Below, piece by piece: positions 24,189 to 33,084 of a stretch of 64,000 nt of DNA (position 1 is its first letter; every line of letters starts with the position of its first letter). The notes under the pieces are model-generated. The model was not told the origin of the DNA and made no database searches. It worked only from the letters and a program-made list of their open reading frames with translations. The translations under genes were made by a program, and so were the position numbers. Source of the stretch: Ruminococcus sp. NK3A76 (GTDB lineage: Bacteria; Bacillota; Clostridia; Oscillospirales; Ruminococcaceae); assembly GCF_000686125.1 (NCBI RefSeq), contig NZ_JMMA01000002.1, positions 2,356,001 to 2,420,000 of the forward strand, written 5' to 3'.

Positions 24189-25253
24189 CTACCCTACCGT
24201 TCCGTCGTCAGCAGCCTGTGCGTCGTCCTCGGGCGGAATGGCTTCGGCGGCTGTCGTCGTGGTAATGTCCTCACGCTTTAGGTTCTTGTCCTCGGCGTTC
24301 GGGTCTATCGCATCGGCGAATACCGTGTCGCCGTTCTCGGTGTGGTAGGTGTCTGTCTCAGGGTCCCACTGCGGCTTGGTCGAGAGATACTGCCCCTCGT
24401 GGAGCCTGCTGCCGTCCTCAGCAACTATGCCGAGCTCCTTTGCTGTCTTGATCACAGCATCTGCTATGCCCTCGGCGTATGCGTCAAAGTTCTTGTCAAG
24501 CAGCTCATTGTCCTTGTCGTTGGTTATAAAGCCCAGCTCTACAAGACAGCTTGGCATATGCGTCTGGCGGTTGACCTGATAGTTGCTCTGCGGCTCGCCT
24601 ATAAAGCCGTAGTTTACGTTTCTGTTCTCGTTAATACCCACACGGTCGAGCGCTGTGAGTATGTTCGACGCAAGCAGCGTGTCAGCCTCGGGCTCGTGGT
24701 TGTTTACCCATATCTCAACGCCCTTGAACCGCTTCTCAGCGCTGTTTCTGTGAATGGACACGAAAAGGTCAGCCTTGGAGTTGTTGGCATTTACGCATAT
24801 CTCCTCAAGCGAGAGCAGAACGTCGGTGTCTCTTGTCATGGCTACCGTAACGCCCTTTGCTTCGAGGTATTCCTTGACCTTGTTACACATATTGAATGTG
24901 TCGTCCTTCTCCCAGCGCTTGCCGGTCGAGTCAGTTGCTCCGCCGTCCTCGCCGCCGTGGCCGGGGTCAAGGCAGACTATGAACTGGTATTGCTGCGGTT
25001 CTTTGACCTCCGGCTCTGCTTGCGACAAGTCGTCTTCCTCGGCTGCGGCTGCCGCTTCCGTCACGGAAGAACTGTCGTCCGAGCCCTTTATAGCGCCTGC
25101 TATGGCCATAATGCCCTTAACTATGCCGAATATGAGAAGTATCAGCAGCACAAGAGCTATCGCTATCCTGTCCCAGTAGACCTTTACCTGGGTGTGCTGC
25201 CCCGGCTTTACAGGGTCACGCCCGTATTTTTCTCTGAATTCTTCGTCTGTCAT
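24189..25253 (-). CDS. Membrane-anchored N-acetylmuramoyl-L-alanine amidase (Amidase_3)
   Basis: The enzyme cuts the bond between MurNAc and L-alanine in peptidoglycan. A cytosolic N-terminus is followed by one membrane segment (about 29-54), an acidic Ala/Glu/Ser linker (58-88) and the catalytic domain outside the cell (about 89-275). Zinc ligands and catalytic Glu are in place: His99 (DPGHGG), Glu115, His168 (SIHRNS) and Glu239 (VELGF). The last 75 residues are a low-complexity acidic tail of unknown role. It is a single gene, with MITE copy 4 only 30 bp before its start, which may have displaced its original promoter. Confidence 0.88.
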   Translation of the reverse strand: MTDEEFREKYGRDPVKPGQHTQVKVYWDRIAIALVLLILLIFGIVKGIMAIAGAIKGSDDSSSVTEAAAAAEEDDLSQAEPEVKEPQQYQFIVCLDPGHGGEDGGATDSTGKRWEKDDTFNMCNKVKEYLEAKGVTVAMTRDTDVLLSLEEICVNANNSKADLFVSIHRNSAEKRFKGVEIWVNNHEPEADTLLASNILTALDRVGINENRNVNYGFIGEPQSNYQVNRQTHMPSCLVELGFITNDKDNELLDKNFDAYAEGIADAVIKTAKELGIVAEDGSRLHEGQYLSTKPQWDPETDTYHTENGDTVFADAIDPNAEDKNLKREDITTTTAAEAIPPEDDAQAADDGTVG

Positions 25254-25282
25254 CTTTTTTCCTCACTACTAACTACTATATA

Positions 25283-25454
25283 GGCAACACCGCCGGGCCA
25301 CCGGCGTATACCTTTGCACGCCATCCACTTGCAAATTTTCCGTCATATTACCCAAATTTACCTTGAAATACGTTAGTATTCCTGCGGTAAATTTAGCCAA
25401 TCTGACGAAAAATTTGACTGCGTGTCTGACGTACAATGGCCCAGCGGTGTTGCC
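25283..25454. mobile_element. MITE-like element, copy 4 (172 bp)
   Basis: Termini GGCAACACCGC / GCGGTGTTGCC; TATA duplications at 25279-25282 and 25455-25458. Near-identical to copy 3 read on the other strand. Confidence 0.9.
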
Positions 25455-25704
25455 TATATAAAACGTCGTTTCTTTTGTTCATACATATTATTATATCACA
25501 CTTTTTCGCCTGTTGCAATAAGCTAATTCTTAAAATTGACCCCGGCTTATATGATAATATTGTGTATTCAGCGCATAACACAGCCACATATTCCCTTGAC
25601 AGCGGCACTCAAAGCTGATATAATAAGTAAAGAAAGTAAACGTTATTCACCGTTTATCAGTAAATCAACTAACCAAATATCTGACAGACCACAAGGAGCG
25701 TATT

Positions 25705-27459
25705 ATGGCTGATTCAAAGATAATCTCACGGTTGTTTTTCAGGCTGCTGCCCGTGCAGATAATTCTCGTGGCTATAGGCAGCATAAATTCTATAATCGAC
25801 GGCATGATAGCAGGCAAGCTCATAGGCCCCCTCGCCCTCAGCGTCATAGGGCTTTATATGCCTGTGATAAAGCTGATAGACACGGTAAATGCCGTGCTTG
25901 TAGGCGGCTCGCAGATCTTGTGCGGCCAGTTTCTCGGCAAGGGCGAGCTTGACAAGACGAGCAAGGTCTTCTCGCTCGATATGCTCGTTACGGTGGTGTT
26001 CTCGCTGATAGCTTCGCTTCTGATGTTCACCATTCCCGGCACTATAGGCATGGGCATAGGCGCTGACAGCGAGACGATAGACGGGCTTGTTTCATACCTG
26101 CGTGCGATGTCCTTCGGCATAACCGGGCAGATACTGGCATCGCAGTTCTCGGTATTTCTACAGCTCGAACAGCAGGAAAAGCGCACCTACGCCGGCATAG
26201 CAGCAATGGCTGTATCAAACGTCACACTCAACGTCCTCTTTGTTCAGGTGTTTGATATGGGGCTTTTCGGGCTCGGCCTTTCGACCACGGTGAGCAGCTG
26301 GCTTTTCTGCATAATACAGGCGACATACTACTTCACCGGCAAGGCGGCTATACGCTTCAGCCTAAAAGACCTTGAGCCTGCATATCTCAAAGACATGATA
26401 CGCATAGGCATACCCGGGGCGATAGTTCAGTTCTGCCTGACGATAAGAGGCCTTGCACTCAACAAGATAATCCTCGGCTATGCAGGAAACGAGGCTCTCT
26501 CGGCATTCTCGGCGGTGGGCACATTCGGCTGCGCATACTACGCTGCGACCGCAGGCGTGGCATCGGCGACAAGGCTTCTCGTCAGCGTCTACTACGGCGA
26601 GGAGGACAGAGCAGGCCTGCTGCTGATAATGAAGACAGCTCTCTGCAAGGGCGTGGCTCTCGTTTCTGCCGTGGCGGCTGTGTCTATAGCACTTGCAGTG
26701 CCTTTCACAAACATCTTCTGCGCCGACCATTCAAGCGAGGTCTACAGGCTCACGCTGCAATATTTCAGGATATTCCCCCTGTCGATGCCATTCTCGGCGT
26801 TCTGCGTGATATTCAACAACTACTACCAATGCTCGGACAGAATGAAGATAGTACACGTCCTATCTATAATAGACGGCATGATAGGCGTAGTGCTCAGTTC
26901 TCTTATACTTGCGCCGCCGCTCGGGGCTATGGGCATATGGCTCTCGCAGGTGATGAACGGCGTTTACACGCTCATTGCTATATACGCATACACCATGATA
27001 GTGAACAGGCGCTTCCCGACATCTGTCGAGGATATGCTGATACTTCGTGATGACTTCGGCGTGTCTGAGGACGACAGGCTGGATATCAGCATAAAGAGCA
27101 GCGAGGAGGTCATAAACACCTCGCAGCAGGTAGTGGATTTCTGCACGCAGCACGGCATATCCGGCAGGCACTCATTCTACAGCGGCCTGTGCATCGAGGA
27201 AATGGCCGGCAATATAGTTCAGCACGGATTTGTCAAGGGCAGGAAAAACAGCATCGACATAAGAGTCGTTTACAAGGACGGCGGCGTGCTGATACGTTTT
27301 AAAGACACCTGCCGCCCCTTTGACCCGAAGGAGATGTCAAGTATTTTCTCGCCCGAGGATATCACAAAGAACATAGGCATAAGAATGGTCAGCCGCATAA
27401 GCAGCAGAATGGATTACAGCTATGTTTTAGGGCTCAATGTGCTGACAATAAAGATATAA
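25705..27459 (+). CDS. MATE-family transporter fused to an RsbW-like ATPase domain
   Basis: Residues 1 to about 445 are a polytopic MATE/MOP-family exporter with about 12 membrane segments (for example IILVAIGSINSIIDGMIAGK and GIPGAIVQFCLTIRGLALNK). After about 460 the chain turns soluble and carries a GHKL ATPase fold of the RsbW/SpoIIAB type: an N-box-like LCIEEMAGNIVQHGF (about 496-510), a G1-like FKDTCRPFDP, and the end KNIGIRMVSRISSRMDYSYV. Length is 584 residues against about 450 for plain MATE proteins. The fusion suggests a pump gated by, or signalling to, a switch protein on the inside. Export substrate unknown. RBS is AAGGAGCG. No anti-anti-sigma or sigma partner is adjacent. Confidence 0.88.
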   Translation: MADSKIISRLFFRLLPVQIILVAIGSINSIIDGMIAGKLIGPLALSVIGLYMPVIKLIDTVNAVLVGGSQILCGQFLGKGELDKTSKVFSLDMLVTVVFSLIASLLMFTIPGTIGMGIGADSETIDGLVSYLRAMSFGITGQILASQFSVFLQLEQQEKRTYAGIAAMAVSNVTLNVLFVQVFDMGLFGLGLSTTVSSWLFCIIQATYYFTGKAAIRFSLKDLEPAYLKDMIRIGIPGAIVQFCLTIRGLALNKIILGYAGNEALSAFSAVGTFGCAYYAATAGVASATRLLVSVYYGEEDRAGLLLIMKTALCKGVALVSAVAAVSIALAVPFTNIFCADHSSEVYRLTLQYFRIFPLSMPFSAFCVIFNNYYQCSDRMKIVHVLSIIDGMIGVVLSSLILAPPLGAMGIWLSQVMNGVYTLIAIYAYTMIVNRRFPTSVEDMLILRDDFGVSEDDRLDISIKSSEEVINTSQQVVDFCTQHGISGRHSFYSGLCIEEMAGNIVQHGFVKGRKNSIDIRVVYKDGGVLIRFKDTCRPFDPKEMSSIFSPEDITKNIGIRMVSRISSRMDYSYVLGLNVLTIKI

Positions 27460-27468
27460 GAATACACA

Positions 27469-27502
27469 GCAGACATCTCAGTGCGGGGTGTCTGCTCTTT
27501 TT
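27469..27502 (+). terminator. Terminator of the MATE fusion gene
   Basis: GCAGACA (27469-27475) pairs with TGTCTGC (27489-27495), followed by TCTTTTTAT. A lone MITE-like end GGCAACACA starts at 27506, with no matching right end. Confidence 0.75.
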
Positions 27503-27536
27503 ATAGGCAACACACTCAATTTCAGCCCGAAAACGC

Positions 27537-27565
27537 TTGCATTCTGTGAGAAAATGTGTTATAAT
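27537..27565 (+). promoter_or_regulatory. Upstream promoter P1 of argG
   Basis: TTGCAT (27537-27542), 17 bp, TATAAT (27560-27565). It would give a leader of about 215 bases before argG that contains the ArgR-like sites. Confidence 0.5.
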
Positions 27566-27611
27566 TGTTGTATCATAACAGCTTTTGCTGAGAATGCTTA
27601 TGCGTTTATTC

Positions 27612-27713
27612 ATTGATTATGCATAAAAAGTGTATATTTTTAGGAATATACATCGCAATATGCATTTTATGCACTAAAAATGTGTATAAATCTTAAAATA
27701 TACGCCAAAGTGC
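27612..27713. promoter_or_regulatory. Candidate ArgR operator cluster before argG
   Basis: Three AT-rich dyads resemble ARG boxes: TTATGCATAAAAAGTGTATA (around 27618), TGCATTTTATGCA (27661-27673, perfect arms TGCAT/ATGCA) and TGTGTATAAATCTTAAAATA (around 27681). They lie between the two argG promoters. No argR gene is in the window. Confidence 0.45.
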
Positions 27714-27741
27714 TTGACAAAGCTGTGTAATCGTGTATAAT
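27714..27741 (+). promoter_or_regulatory. Promoter P2 of argG
   Basis: TTGACA (27714-27719) and TATAAT (27736-27741) with 16 bp between, 45 bp before ATG 27787. Confidence 0.75.
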
Positions 27742-27786
27742 GTTATTATACTAAATGATTTAATTACAATTTCGGAGGTAATCAAA

Positions 27787-29016
27787 ATGGATCAGAGCAT
27801 CAAAAAGGTAGTTTTGGCATATTCGGGCGGTCTTGATACATCTATCATAATCCCGTGGCTGAAGGAAAACTATAACAACTGCGAGGTCATCGCTGTTTCA
27901 GGTGACGTTGGTCAGGGCACTGAGCTCGACGGCCTGGAGGAAAAGGCAATAAAGACCGGCGCTTCCAAGCTCTATATCGAGCACCTTACTGAGGAGTTCA
28001 TCAGAGACTATGTATTCCCGACAGTTCAGGCAGGCGCTATCTATGAGAACAGATATATGCTTGGCACATCCTTTGCTCGTCCTATCATAGCTAAGAGAAT
28101 AGCTGAGATCGCACTCAAAGAGGGCGCTGACGCTATCTGCCACGGCTGCACAGGCAAGGGCAACGATCAGGTAAGATTTGAGCTTGCTATAAAGGCTTTC
28201 GCTCCTGATATGAAGATAATTGCTCCCTGGAGAATATGGGATATCAAGTCAAGAGACGAGGAGATAGACTACGCTGAGGCGCACAATATCCCCTTAAAGA
28301 TAAACAGAGAAACAAACTATTCTAAGGATAAGAATATATGGCATCTTTCGCACGAGGGCTTAGATCTTGAAGATCCTGCTAACGAGCCCCAGTACGAGAA
28401 GCCCGGCTTCCTTGAAATGGGCGTATCTCCTATAAACGCTCCCGACAAGCCCACATATGTGACCATCCACTTCGAGAAGGGCGTTCCTACAGCTATCGAC
28501 GGCAAGGAAATGGGTCCTGTTGAGATAGTTTCCACACTCAATAAGCTCGGCGGCGAGAACGGCATAGGCCTTGCAGACCTCGTTGAGAACCGTCTTGTAG
28601 GTATGAAGTCAAGAGGCGTTTACGAGACCCCCGGCGGTGCTATCCTTTACCACGCACACGAAGTTCTCGAAACTATCACTATAGATAAGGAAACTGCAAG
28701 AGTTAAGCAGTATCTCTCAATAAAGTTCGCTGATATAGTTTACAACGGTCAGTGGTTCACTCCTCTGCGTGAGGCTATGAGCGCATTCGTTACCGAGACT
28801 CAGAAGACAGTTACAGGTGACGTAAAGCTCAAGCTCTACAAGGGCAACATCATCAATGCAGGCGTTACTTCCCCCTATACTCTCTATGATGAGGAAGTTG
28901 CTACATTCGATGAGGACAATGTTTATAACCAGGCTGATTCTGCCGGCTTCATAAACCTCTTCGGTCTCCCGATCAAGGTAAGAGCCAAGCTCGAGCAGAA
29001 GAGAGAGCAGAAGTAA
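27787..29016 (+). CDS. argG: Argininosuccinate synthase
   Basis: ArgG condenses citrulline and aspartate with ATP, the seventh step of arginine synthesis, in the cytosol. The PP-motif [16 protein letters not shown] is at the N-terminus, and FARPIIAKR and [15 protein letters not shown] are also diagnostic. I set the start at ATG 27787 because CGGAGG lies just before it; the frame extends upstream only through the promoter. The 409-residue length is normal. It heads the arginine region, and the operator-like dyads upstream suggest control by arginine. Confidence 0.96.
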   Translation: MDQSIKKVVLAYSGGLDTSIIIPWLKENYNNCEVIAVSGDVGQGTELDGLEEKAIKTGASKLYIEHLTEEFIRDYVFPTVQAGAIYENRYMLGTSFARPIIAKRIAEIALKEGADAICHGCTGKGNDQVRFELAIKAFAPDMKIIAPWRIWDIKSRDEEIDYAEAHNIPLKINRETNYSKDKNIWHLSHEGLDLEDPANEPQYEKPGFLEMGVSPINAPDKPTYVTIHFEKGVPTAIDGKEMGPVEIVSTLNKLGGENGIGLADLVENRLVGMKSRGVYETPGGAILYHAHEVLETITIDKETARVKQYLSIKFADIVYNGQWFTPLREAMSAFVTETQKTVTGDVKLKLYKGNIINAGVTSPYTLYDEEVATFDEDNVYNQADSAGFINLFGLPIKVRAKLEQKREQK

Positions 29017-29052
29017 GCTCCAGGCCGATAAACTATTGCAGGAGGAATCATT

Positions 29053-29493
29053 ATGAGTGAGAAAATAAACGACTTGCTTGAGCCTGCGATCGACAAAAAG
29101 GTAGAGATAACCTATGACAGCCTTCCCGGTTCAAGCTTTGAAGATGTAAACCTCGGCGGCGCTACATTCAACAATGTAAGCCTTAAAAAAGCCGACTTCA
29201 ACGATGTTAATATGGACGGCACAAAATTCAACGACATATCTATGAAGGGCTCGGAGTTCACCGATATGTATATGGTAAATTCCAAGTTTCTGGGTGTCAA
29301 TCTGTCAAGCAGCAAGTTCGGCTGCTCGATAATGAACAATGTCGAATTCAAGAACCCCGATCTTAAGAACTCGCTGTTTCTGCACTGCGACCTCTCAAAT
29401 GTTGAGATAAACGAGTGCATTATCGACGGGCTGAAGATAAACGGTATCGACATACAGAAACTCATTGAGCGCTACGAGGAAGAGAAGTCGTAA
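29053..29493 (+). CDS. Pentapeptide-repeat protein
   Basis: A 146-residue soluble protein of about 20 consecutive pentapeptide repeats (A/S-x-F-x-D/N-V type: ADFNDVNMDGTKFNDISMKG), which should fold as a right-handed beta-helix, capped by a C-terminal charged helix (IQKLIERYEEEKS). Proteins of this fold include DNA mimics that protect gyrase, but the role here is unknown. RBS is GGAGGA. The gap to argG is 36 bp, so it is likely read with argG, and a terminator follows. Confidence 0.85.
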   Translation: MSEKINDLLEPAIDKKVEITYDSLPGSSFEDVNLGGATFNNVSLKKADFNDVNMDGTKFNDISMKGSEFTDMYMVNSKFLGVNLSSSKFGCSIMNNVEFKNPDLKNSLFLHCDLSNVEINECIIDGLKINGIDIQKLIERYEEEKS

Positions 29494-29507
29494 CCTTAAC
29501 TTTCAGG

Positions 29508-29560
29508 GCAAGAAGCAGGATCCTTAACAAAGTGTTCTGTTTCTTGCTTTCACTTTTTAT
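29508..29560 (+). terminator. Terminator after argG and the pentapeptide gene
   Basis: GCAAGAAGCAGGA (29508-29520) pairs imperfectly with TTCTGTTTCTTGC (29535-29547), then TTTCACTTTTTATT. Confidence 0.6.
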
Positions 29561-29578
29561 TATACGGGAGAATATATT

Positions 29579-30151
29579 ATGAACGACAGCTCTAAAAAGA
29601 TGATAAACCTTGTTTTCAGGCTTCTCATTTTCGCCTGCTTCGCAATGGCTATAGTAATGGTAGTCAATATCGTGAAGTTTGCACTTATCATGGACAAGAA
29701 CGACTCAGCTAAAGTTGATGAATTTGCAGATTCTATAAGAACATTCGCAACGCTCTATAACGGCATATTCTTTGCAACGATAGCAGGTGTGATCTTAAGC
29801 ATACTCGCAAAATACAAATGCAAAACAGTCTCTCAGGTCGCAAGAACACTCTTCCTTGCAGTCACGGCTGCGGCAATGGGGCTCGCATTCAGGGTGACGA
29901 GCGCATTTATCGAGGTGTGCGATGTTTTAGACGAGCTCGATACTACCGACTTCAACAGCATAACGGATTCAAAGCTGATAGATGTTGGTATCTCAGCAGA
30001 GCGTGCAGATGAGATAGCCGAGCTTATGAGCAAAGACAGCACACCCGTGTTCCTTGCAGCAGGAATGTGCGTATGCGTGCTCGTGTATCTTATACTCACA
30101 TTCACATCGCTGCATAACCTCTTGAAGAAAGACAAGTCCGCCGGGCAGTAA
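29579..30151 (+). CDS. Small membrane protein of unknown function, paralogue of the next gene
   Basis: A 190-residue protein starting MNDSSKKMINLVFRLLIF with about four hydrophobic segments (10-33, 58-76, 85-108 and 152-175). Between segments 3 and 4 is an acidic stretch with a sequence SAERADEIAELMSKD. It shares layout and motifs (N-terminal MNDS-KK, ...AERADEIAEL against DEDRAKELSEAF, C-terminal TSLHNLLKKD) with the gene at 30185, so the two are tandem duplicates. No family name is known to me. It lies between argG and argH. Confidence 0.65.
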   Translation: MNDSSKKMINLVFRLLIFACFAMAIVMVVNIVKFALIMDKNDSAKVDEFADSIRTFATLYNGIFFATIAGVILSILAKYKCKTVSQVARTLFLAVTAAAMGLAFRVTSAFIEVCDVLDELDTTDFNSITDSKLIDVGISAERADEIAELMSKDSTPVFLAAGMCVCVLVYLILTFTSLHNLLKKDKSAGQ

Positions 30152-30184
30152 TGACACCCGGCCGGCCCGTATAGGAGCTATACT

Positions 30185-31141
30185 ATGAACGACAGCATAA
30201 AAAAAGCATTCAACGTCCTGTTCAGAACAGTTATATTCTGCCTGTTTGTGGCATCAGTGATGATGGTAGCCCGCTTCTTCGGCGTTTTTGAAGATGCGAT
30301 CGAGGAAGAGAGCGAAAGGCTCACCGTAAACAAAGAACTCTTTGAAAATCTCGGTTCCTACGCTTCGGTTTACAAGGGCGTGTTCATCGCAGGCATAGCA
30401 GCAGCGGTGCTGAGTATCCTCAGCGGAAGATACAAGGCCTCGGGCGCTGCGGTGTTTTTCAGAACTATTATCATCGGCTCGCTCGTGCTGTCAATGTCGG
30501 GCGGTGTGCAGGTCTGTGACGCTATAGTTGAGATATGCTCCGTAGTCGATGACATAGACACAAGCAAGTATGAAGACATTGAAGACCTCAGCGATATGGA
30601 CATTGAGATACTTGTCGATGCAGGCATAGACGAAGACCGTGCAAAGGAGTTATCAGAAGCGTTTGATAACGAGGACGCTGTGATACCGTTTGTTTTAGCA
30701 CCGTTCTCGACGAGCTTTTTCTACTTCATACTCACCTGCACATCGCTTCACAATCTGCTCAAGAAAAATCCCCAGGGCGCTGACTGCGGCGGCTGTGAAG
30801 ATGCAAGGAGAGTTGAGATGTACGACCCGGCTATGCTAAACGGCGGCGGACACTACGCACAGCCGCAGCCTATGCAGCAGCCTGTAATGAACAGAATGAA
30901 CGCTGTTCCCCAGACGGCGCATGACCCGTACATACAAAACATTATAAACGCTGCAAATGCAGCACACCCGGCGCACGACCACCACGACAGCGCCGAGATA
31001 CACGACCTTGAAGCCGACGGCGAATTCCACAACTACGCACAGGCCGAGGCTGATATGCGTGATGACAGCAGCGATTACATCTCGCAGCTGCAAAGGGAAG
31101 AAAACAGAGGTCACCGCATAACGGACGAGGACTTTATGTGA
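30185..31141 (+). CDS. Membrane protein of unknown function with long cytosolic tail
   Basis: A 318-residue paralogue of the preceding protein, starting 33 bp after it with GGAGCTATACTATG. The first about 200 residues repeat the four-segment layout and end in TSLHNLLKKNPQG. The extra tail (about 200-318) is hydrophilic, rich in His, Ala, Gln and Met (PQPMQQPVMNRMN, AAHPAHDHHDS) and may bind metal or partners, but this is inference. A repeat island separates it from argH. Confidence 0.65.
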   Translation: MNDSIKKAFNVLFRTVIFCLFVASVMMVARFFGVFEDAIEEESERLTVNKELFENLGSYASVYKGVFIAGIAAAVLSILSGRYKASGAAVFFRTIIIGSLVLSMSGGVQVCDAIVEICSVVDDIDTSKYEDIEDLSDMDIEILVDAGIDEDRAKELSEAFDNEDAVIPFVLAPFSTSFFYFILTCTSLHNLLKKNPQGADCGGCEDARRVEMYDPAMLNGGGHYAQPQPMQQPVMNRMNAVPQTAHDPYIQNIINAANAAHPAHDHHDSAEIHDLEADGEFHNYAQAEADMRDDSSDYISQLQREENRGHRITDEDFM

Positions 31142-31149
31142 CTGTGGAA

Positions 31150-31226
31150 CGGTCACAATGCAAAATGCAAAATGCATAATTAAGGTATCGCCTTCGGCGA
31201 TGTATTGAAATAATGCTTTGCAGCAA
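31150..31226. repeat. Repeat island C, small
   Basis: ATGCAAA/ATGCATA heptads (31158-31182), the hairpin TCGCCTTCGGCGA (31188-31200) and then AT-rich DNA. Lies just before argH. Confidence 0.65.
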
Positions 31227-31259
31227 GCGATCACATATTGATATTAAGGAGACAAAACA

Positions 31260-32648
31260 ATGGCAGGAAAAATGTGGGCAGGACGTTTCACCAAGGAAAC
31301 GGACGAGCGTGTAAATGACTTCAACTCATCTATCAAATTCGACGCAAGAATGTACAGGCAGGATATCGAGGGCTCTATCGCTCACGCTGCCATGCTCGGT
31401 GAGTGCGGCATCATTGCAGCTGACGACAGCAAGAAGATAATCGAGGGCTTACAGGGCATCCTCGCTGATATCGAAAGCGGCGCTTTGCAGTTTGACCCGA
31501 CTGCTGAGGACATCCATATGTTCAACGAAGCAGAGCTTACCAAGCGCATAGGCGACGCAGGCAAGAGACTTCACACCGCACGTTCAAGAAACGACCAGGT
31601 GGCTCTTGACATAAGAATGAACTTAAAAGTCGAGATAAGAGAGATACAGGCTCTCACAAAGGAGCTTGTTGAAACGCTTTGCAAGATAGCCGAGAACAAC
31701 CTCACAACAGTAATGCCCGGCTACACACACCTGCAAAGAGCACAGCCGATAACGCTTGCACATCACATGATGGCTTACGCACAGATGCTGCTGCGTGACC
31801 TCGGCAGACTTGAAGACACATACAAGAGAACAAACATCATGCCCCTGGGTTCGGGAGCACTTGCTGCTACCACCTACCCTATCAACAGGCAGCGTGTATG
31901 CGACCTGTTAGGCTTTGATGAGATAACACAGAATTCACTTGACGGCGTATCTGACAGAGATTTTTGCATAGAGCTCGCATCGGCTATATCAATACTCATG
32001 ATGCACCTTTCCAGATTCTCCGAGGAGATAATACTCTGGTGCTCGTGGGAGTTCAAGTTCATCGAGCTTGACGATGCTTATGCCACAGGCTCGTCTATCA
32101 TGCCGCAGAAGAAAAACCCCGACGTAACAGAGCTTATCAGGGGCAAGACCGGCAGAGTATACGGCGACCTCAACACTCTCCTCGTTATGATGAAGGGTAT
32201 TTCCCTTGCATACGACAAGGATATGCAGGAGGACAAGGAAGCTATATTCGATGCGATAGACACGGTAAAGCTCTGCCTTACAACATTCATACCCATGCTC
32301 GACACCATGAAGGTGCTGCCTGAGAACATGAGAAATGCTGCCGCAAAGGGCTTTATAAACGCCACCGACTGCGCAGACTATCTCGTTAAGAAGGGTCTGC
32401 CCTTCAGAGATGCTTACAAGATAACAGGCACTCTCGTTCACACCTGCATCGAGAAGGGGCTGACACTTGAAACTCTCCCGCTTGAAGATTATAAGGCGCT
32501 GTGCGAGACATTTGATACGGACGTTTACGACGCTATAAGCCTTGACACCTGCGTTATGCAGAGAAAGGCTGCCGGCGGCCCTGCCCCCGAAAGCGTCAAG
32601 TCACAGATAGAATACACAAGGAATGCTCTGAACGCCTATGATAAATGA
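31260..32648 (+). CDS. argH: Argininosuccinate lyase
   Basis: ArgH splits argininosuccinate into arginine and fumarate, the last step of the pathway. The superfamily signature GSSIMPQKKNPD is present (about residue 280), as are TARSRNDQVALD and MPGYTHLQRAQP. The protein is 462 residues, normal length. RBS is AAGGAG. Its end overlaps the next gene by 11 bp, so the following membrane protein and argC are probably translated from the same message. argG and argH are separated by about 2.2 kb of other genes, which is unusual because they are often adjacent. Confidence 0.96.
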   Translation: MAGKMWAGRFTKETDERVNDFNSSIKFDARMYRQDIEGSIAHAAMLGECGIIAADDSKKIIEGLQGILADIESGALQFDPTAEDIHMFNEAELTKRIGDAGKRLHTARSRNDQVALDIRMNLKVEIREIQALTKELVETLCKIAENNLTTVMPGYTHLQRAQPITLAHHMMAYAQMLLRDLGRLEDTYKRTNIMPLGSGALAATTYPINRQRVCDLLGFDEITQNSLDGVSDRDFCIELASAISILMMHLSRFSEEIILWCSWEFKFIELDDAYATGSSIMPQKKNPDVTELIRGKTGRVYGDLNTLLVMMKGISLAYDKDMQEDKEAIFDAIDTVKLCLTTFIPMLDTMKVLPENMRNAAAKGFINATDCADYLVKKGLPFRDAYKITGTLVHTCIEKGLTLETLPLEDYKALCETFDTDVYDAISLDTCVMQRKAAGGPAPESVKSQIEYTRNALNAYDK

Positions 32649-33084
32649 GCGTTTTGAGCTGCCGGTAAAGGCCGGGCTGATAATACTCTGGGCGGCGGCT
32701 GTCGTGGGTATGTATTACCTCTCGGAGGGCGTTTCCGAGCCGCTGGTCGCAAGGTTTTACGGCTTTATGATAGCTGACCCCCTGCTGCTCATGGCAGGCA
32801 GCTTCATGGCGGCAAAGATATTCGGCTCACGCTGGGTATACAAGGCGGCAATAATTGTCGTTTCGGCGGTGCTGTATTTTGCATCACCTCTCGGCGGCGT
32901 CGTGCCGAACCTTATGATAGTAACAGCTATCAGCGTGATATTCGGCAGCGGCATAGGTGCTGTCTTCTCTGACAGGAGCGGCAGCGATGATGAAAAGGCC
33001 GCCAAGGAGCACTACACACCTATCCTCGGCGATGAGAACACCCCTGCAAAAAAGAATAGAAAAAAGAAGGCTAAAAGAAAATGA
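32638..33084 (+). CDS. Small membrane protein of unknown function between argH and argC
   Basis: A 148-residue protein with four hydrophobic segments (about 12-28, 40-58, 66-83 and 89-107) and a basic C-terminus ending in PAKKNRKKKAKRK. It overlaps argH by 11 bp and argC by 4 bp (ATGA), which ties its translation to the arginine genes. I recognise no family. A transport or anchoring role is possible but unproven. Confidence 0.7.
   Translation: MINERFELPVKAGLIILWAAAVVGMYYLSEGVSEPLVARFYGFMIADPLLLMAGSFMAAKIFGSRWVYKAAIIVVSAVLYFASPLGGVVPNLMIVTAISVIFGSGIGAVFSDRSGSDDEKAAKEHYTPILGDENTPAKKNRKKKAKRK

Noticed and set aside
24342-25283. Long plus-strand open frame opposite the amidase gene
   Set aside because: The minus frame has all zinc ligands and an anchor; the plus frame is a Val/Leu-rich shadow.
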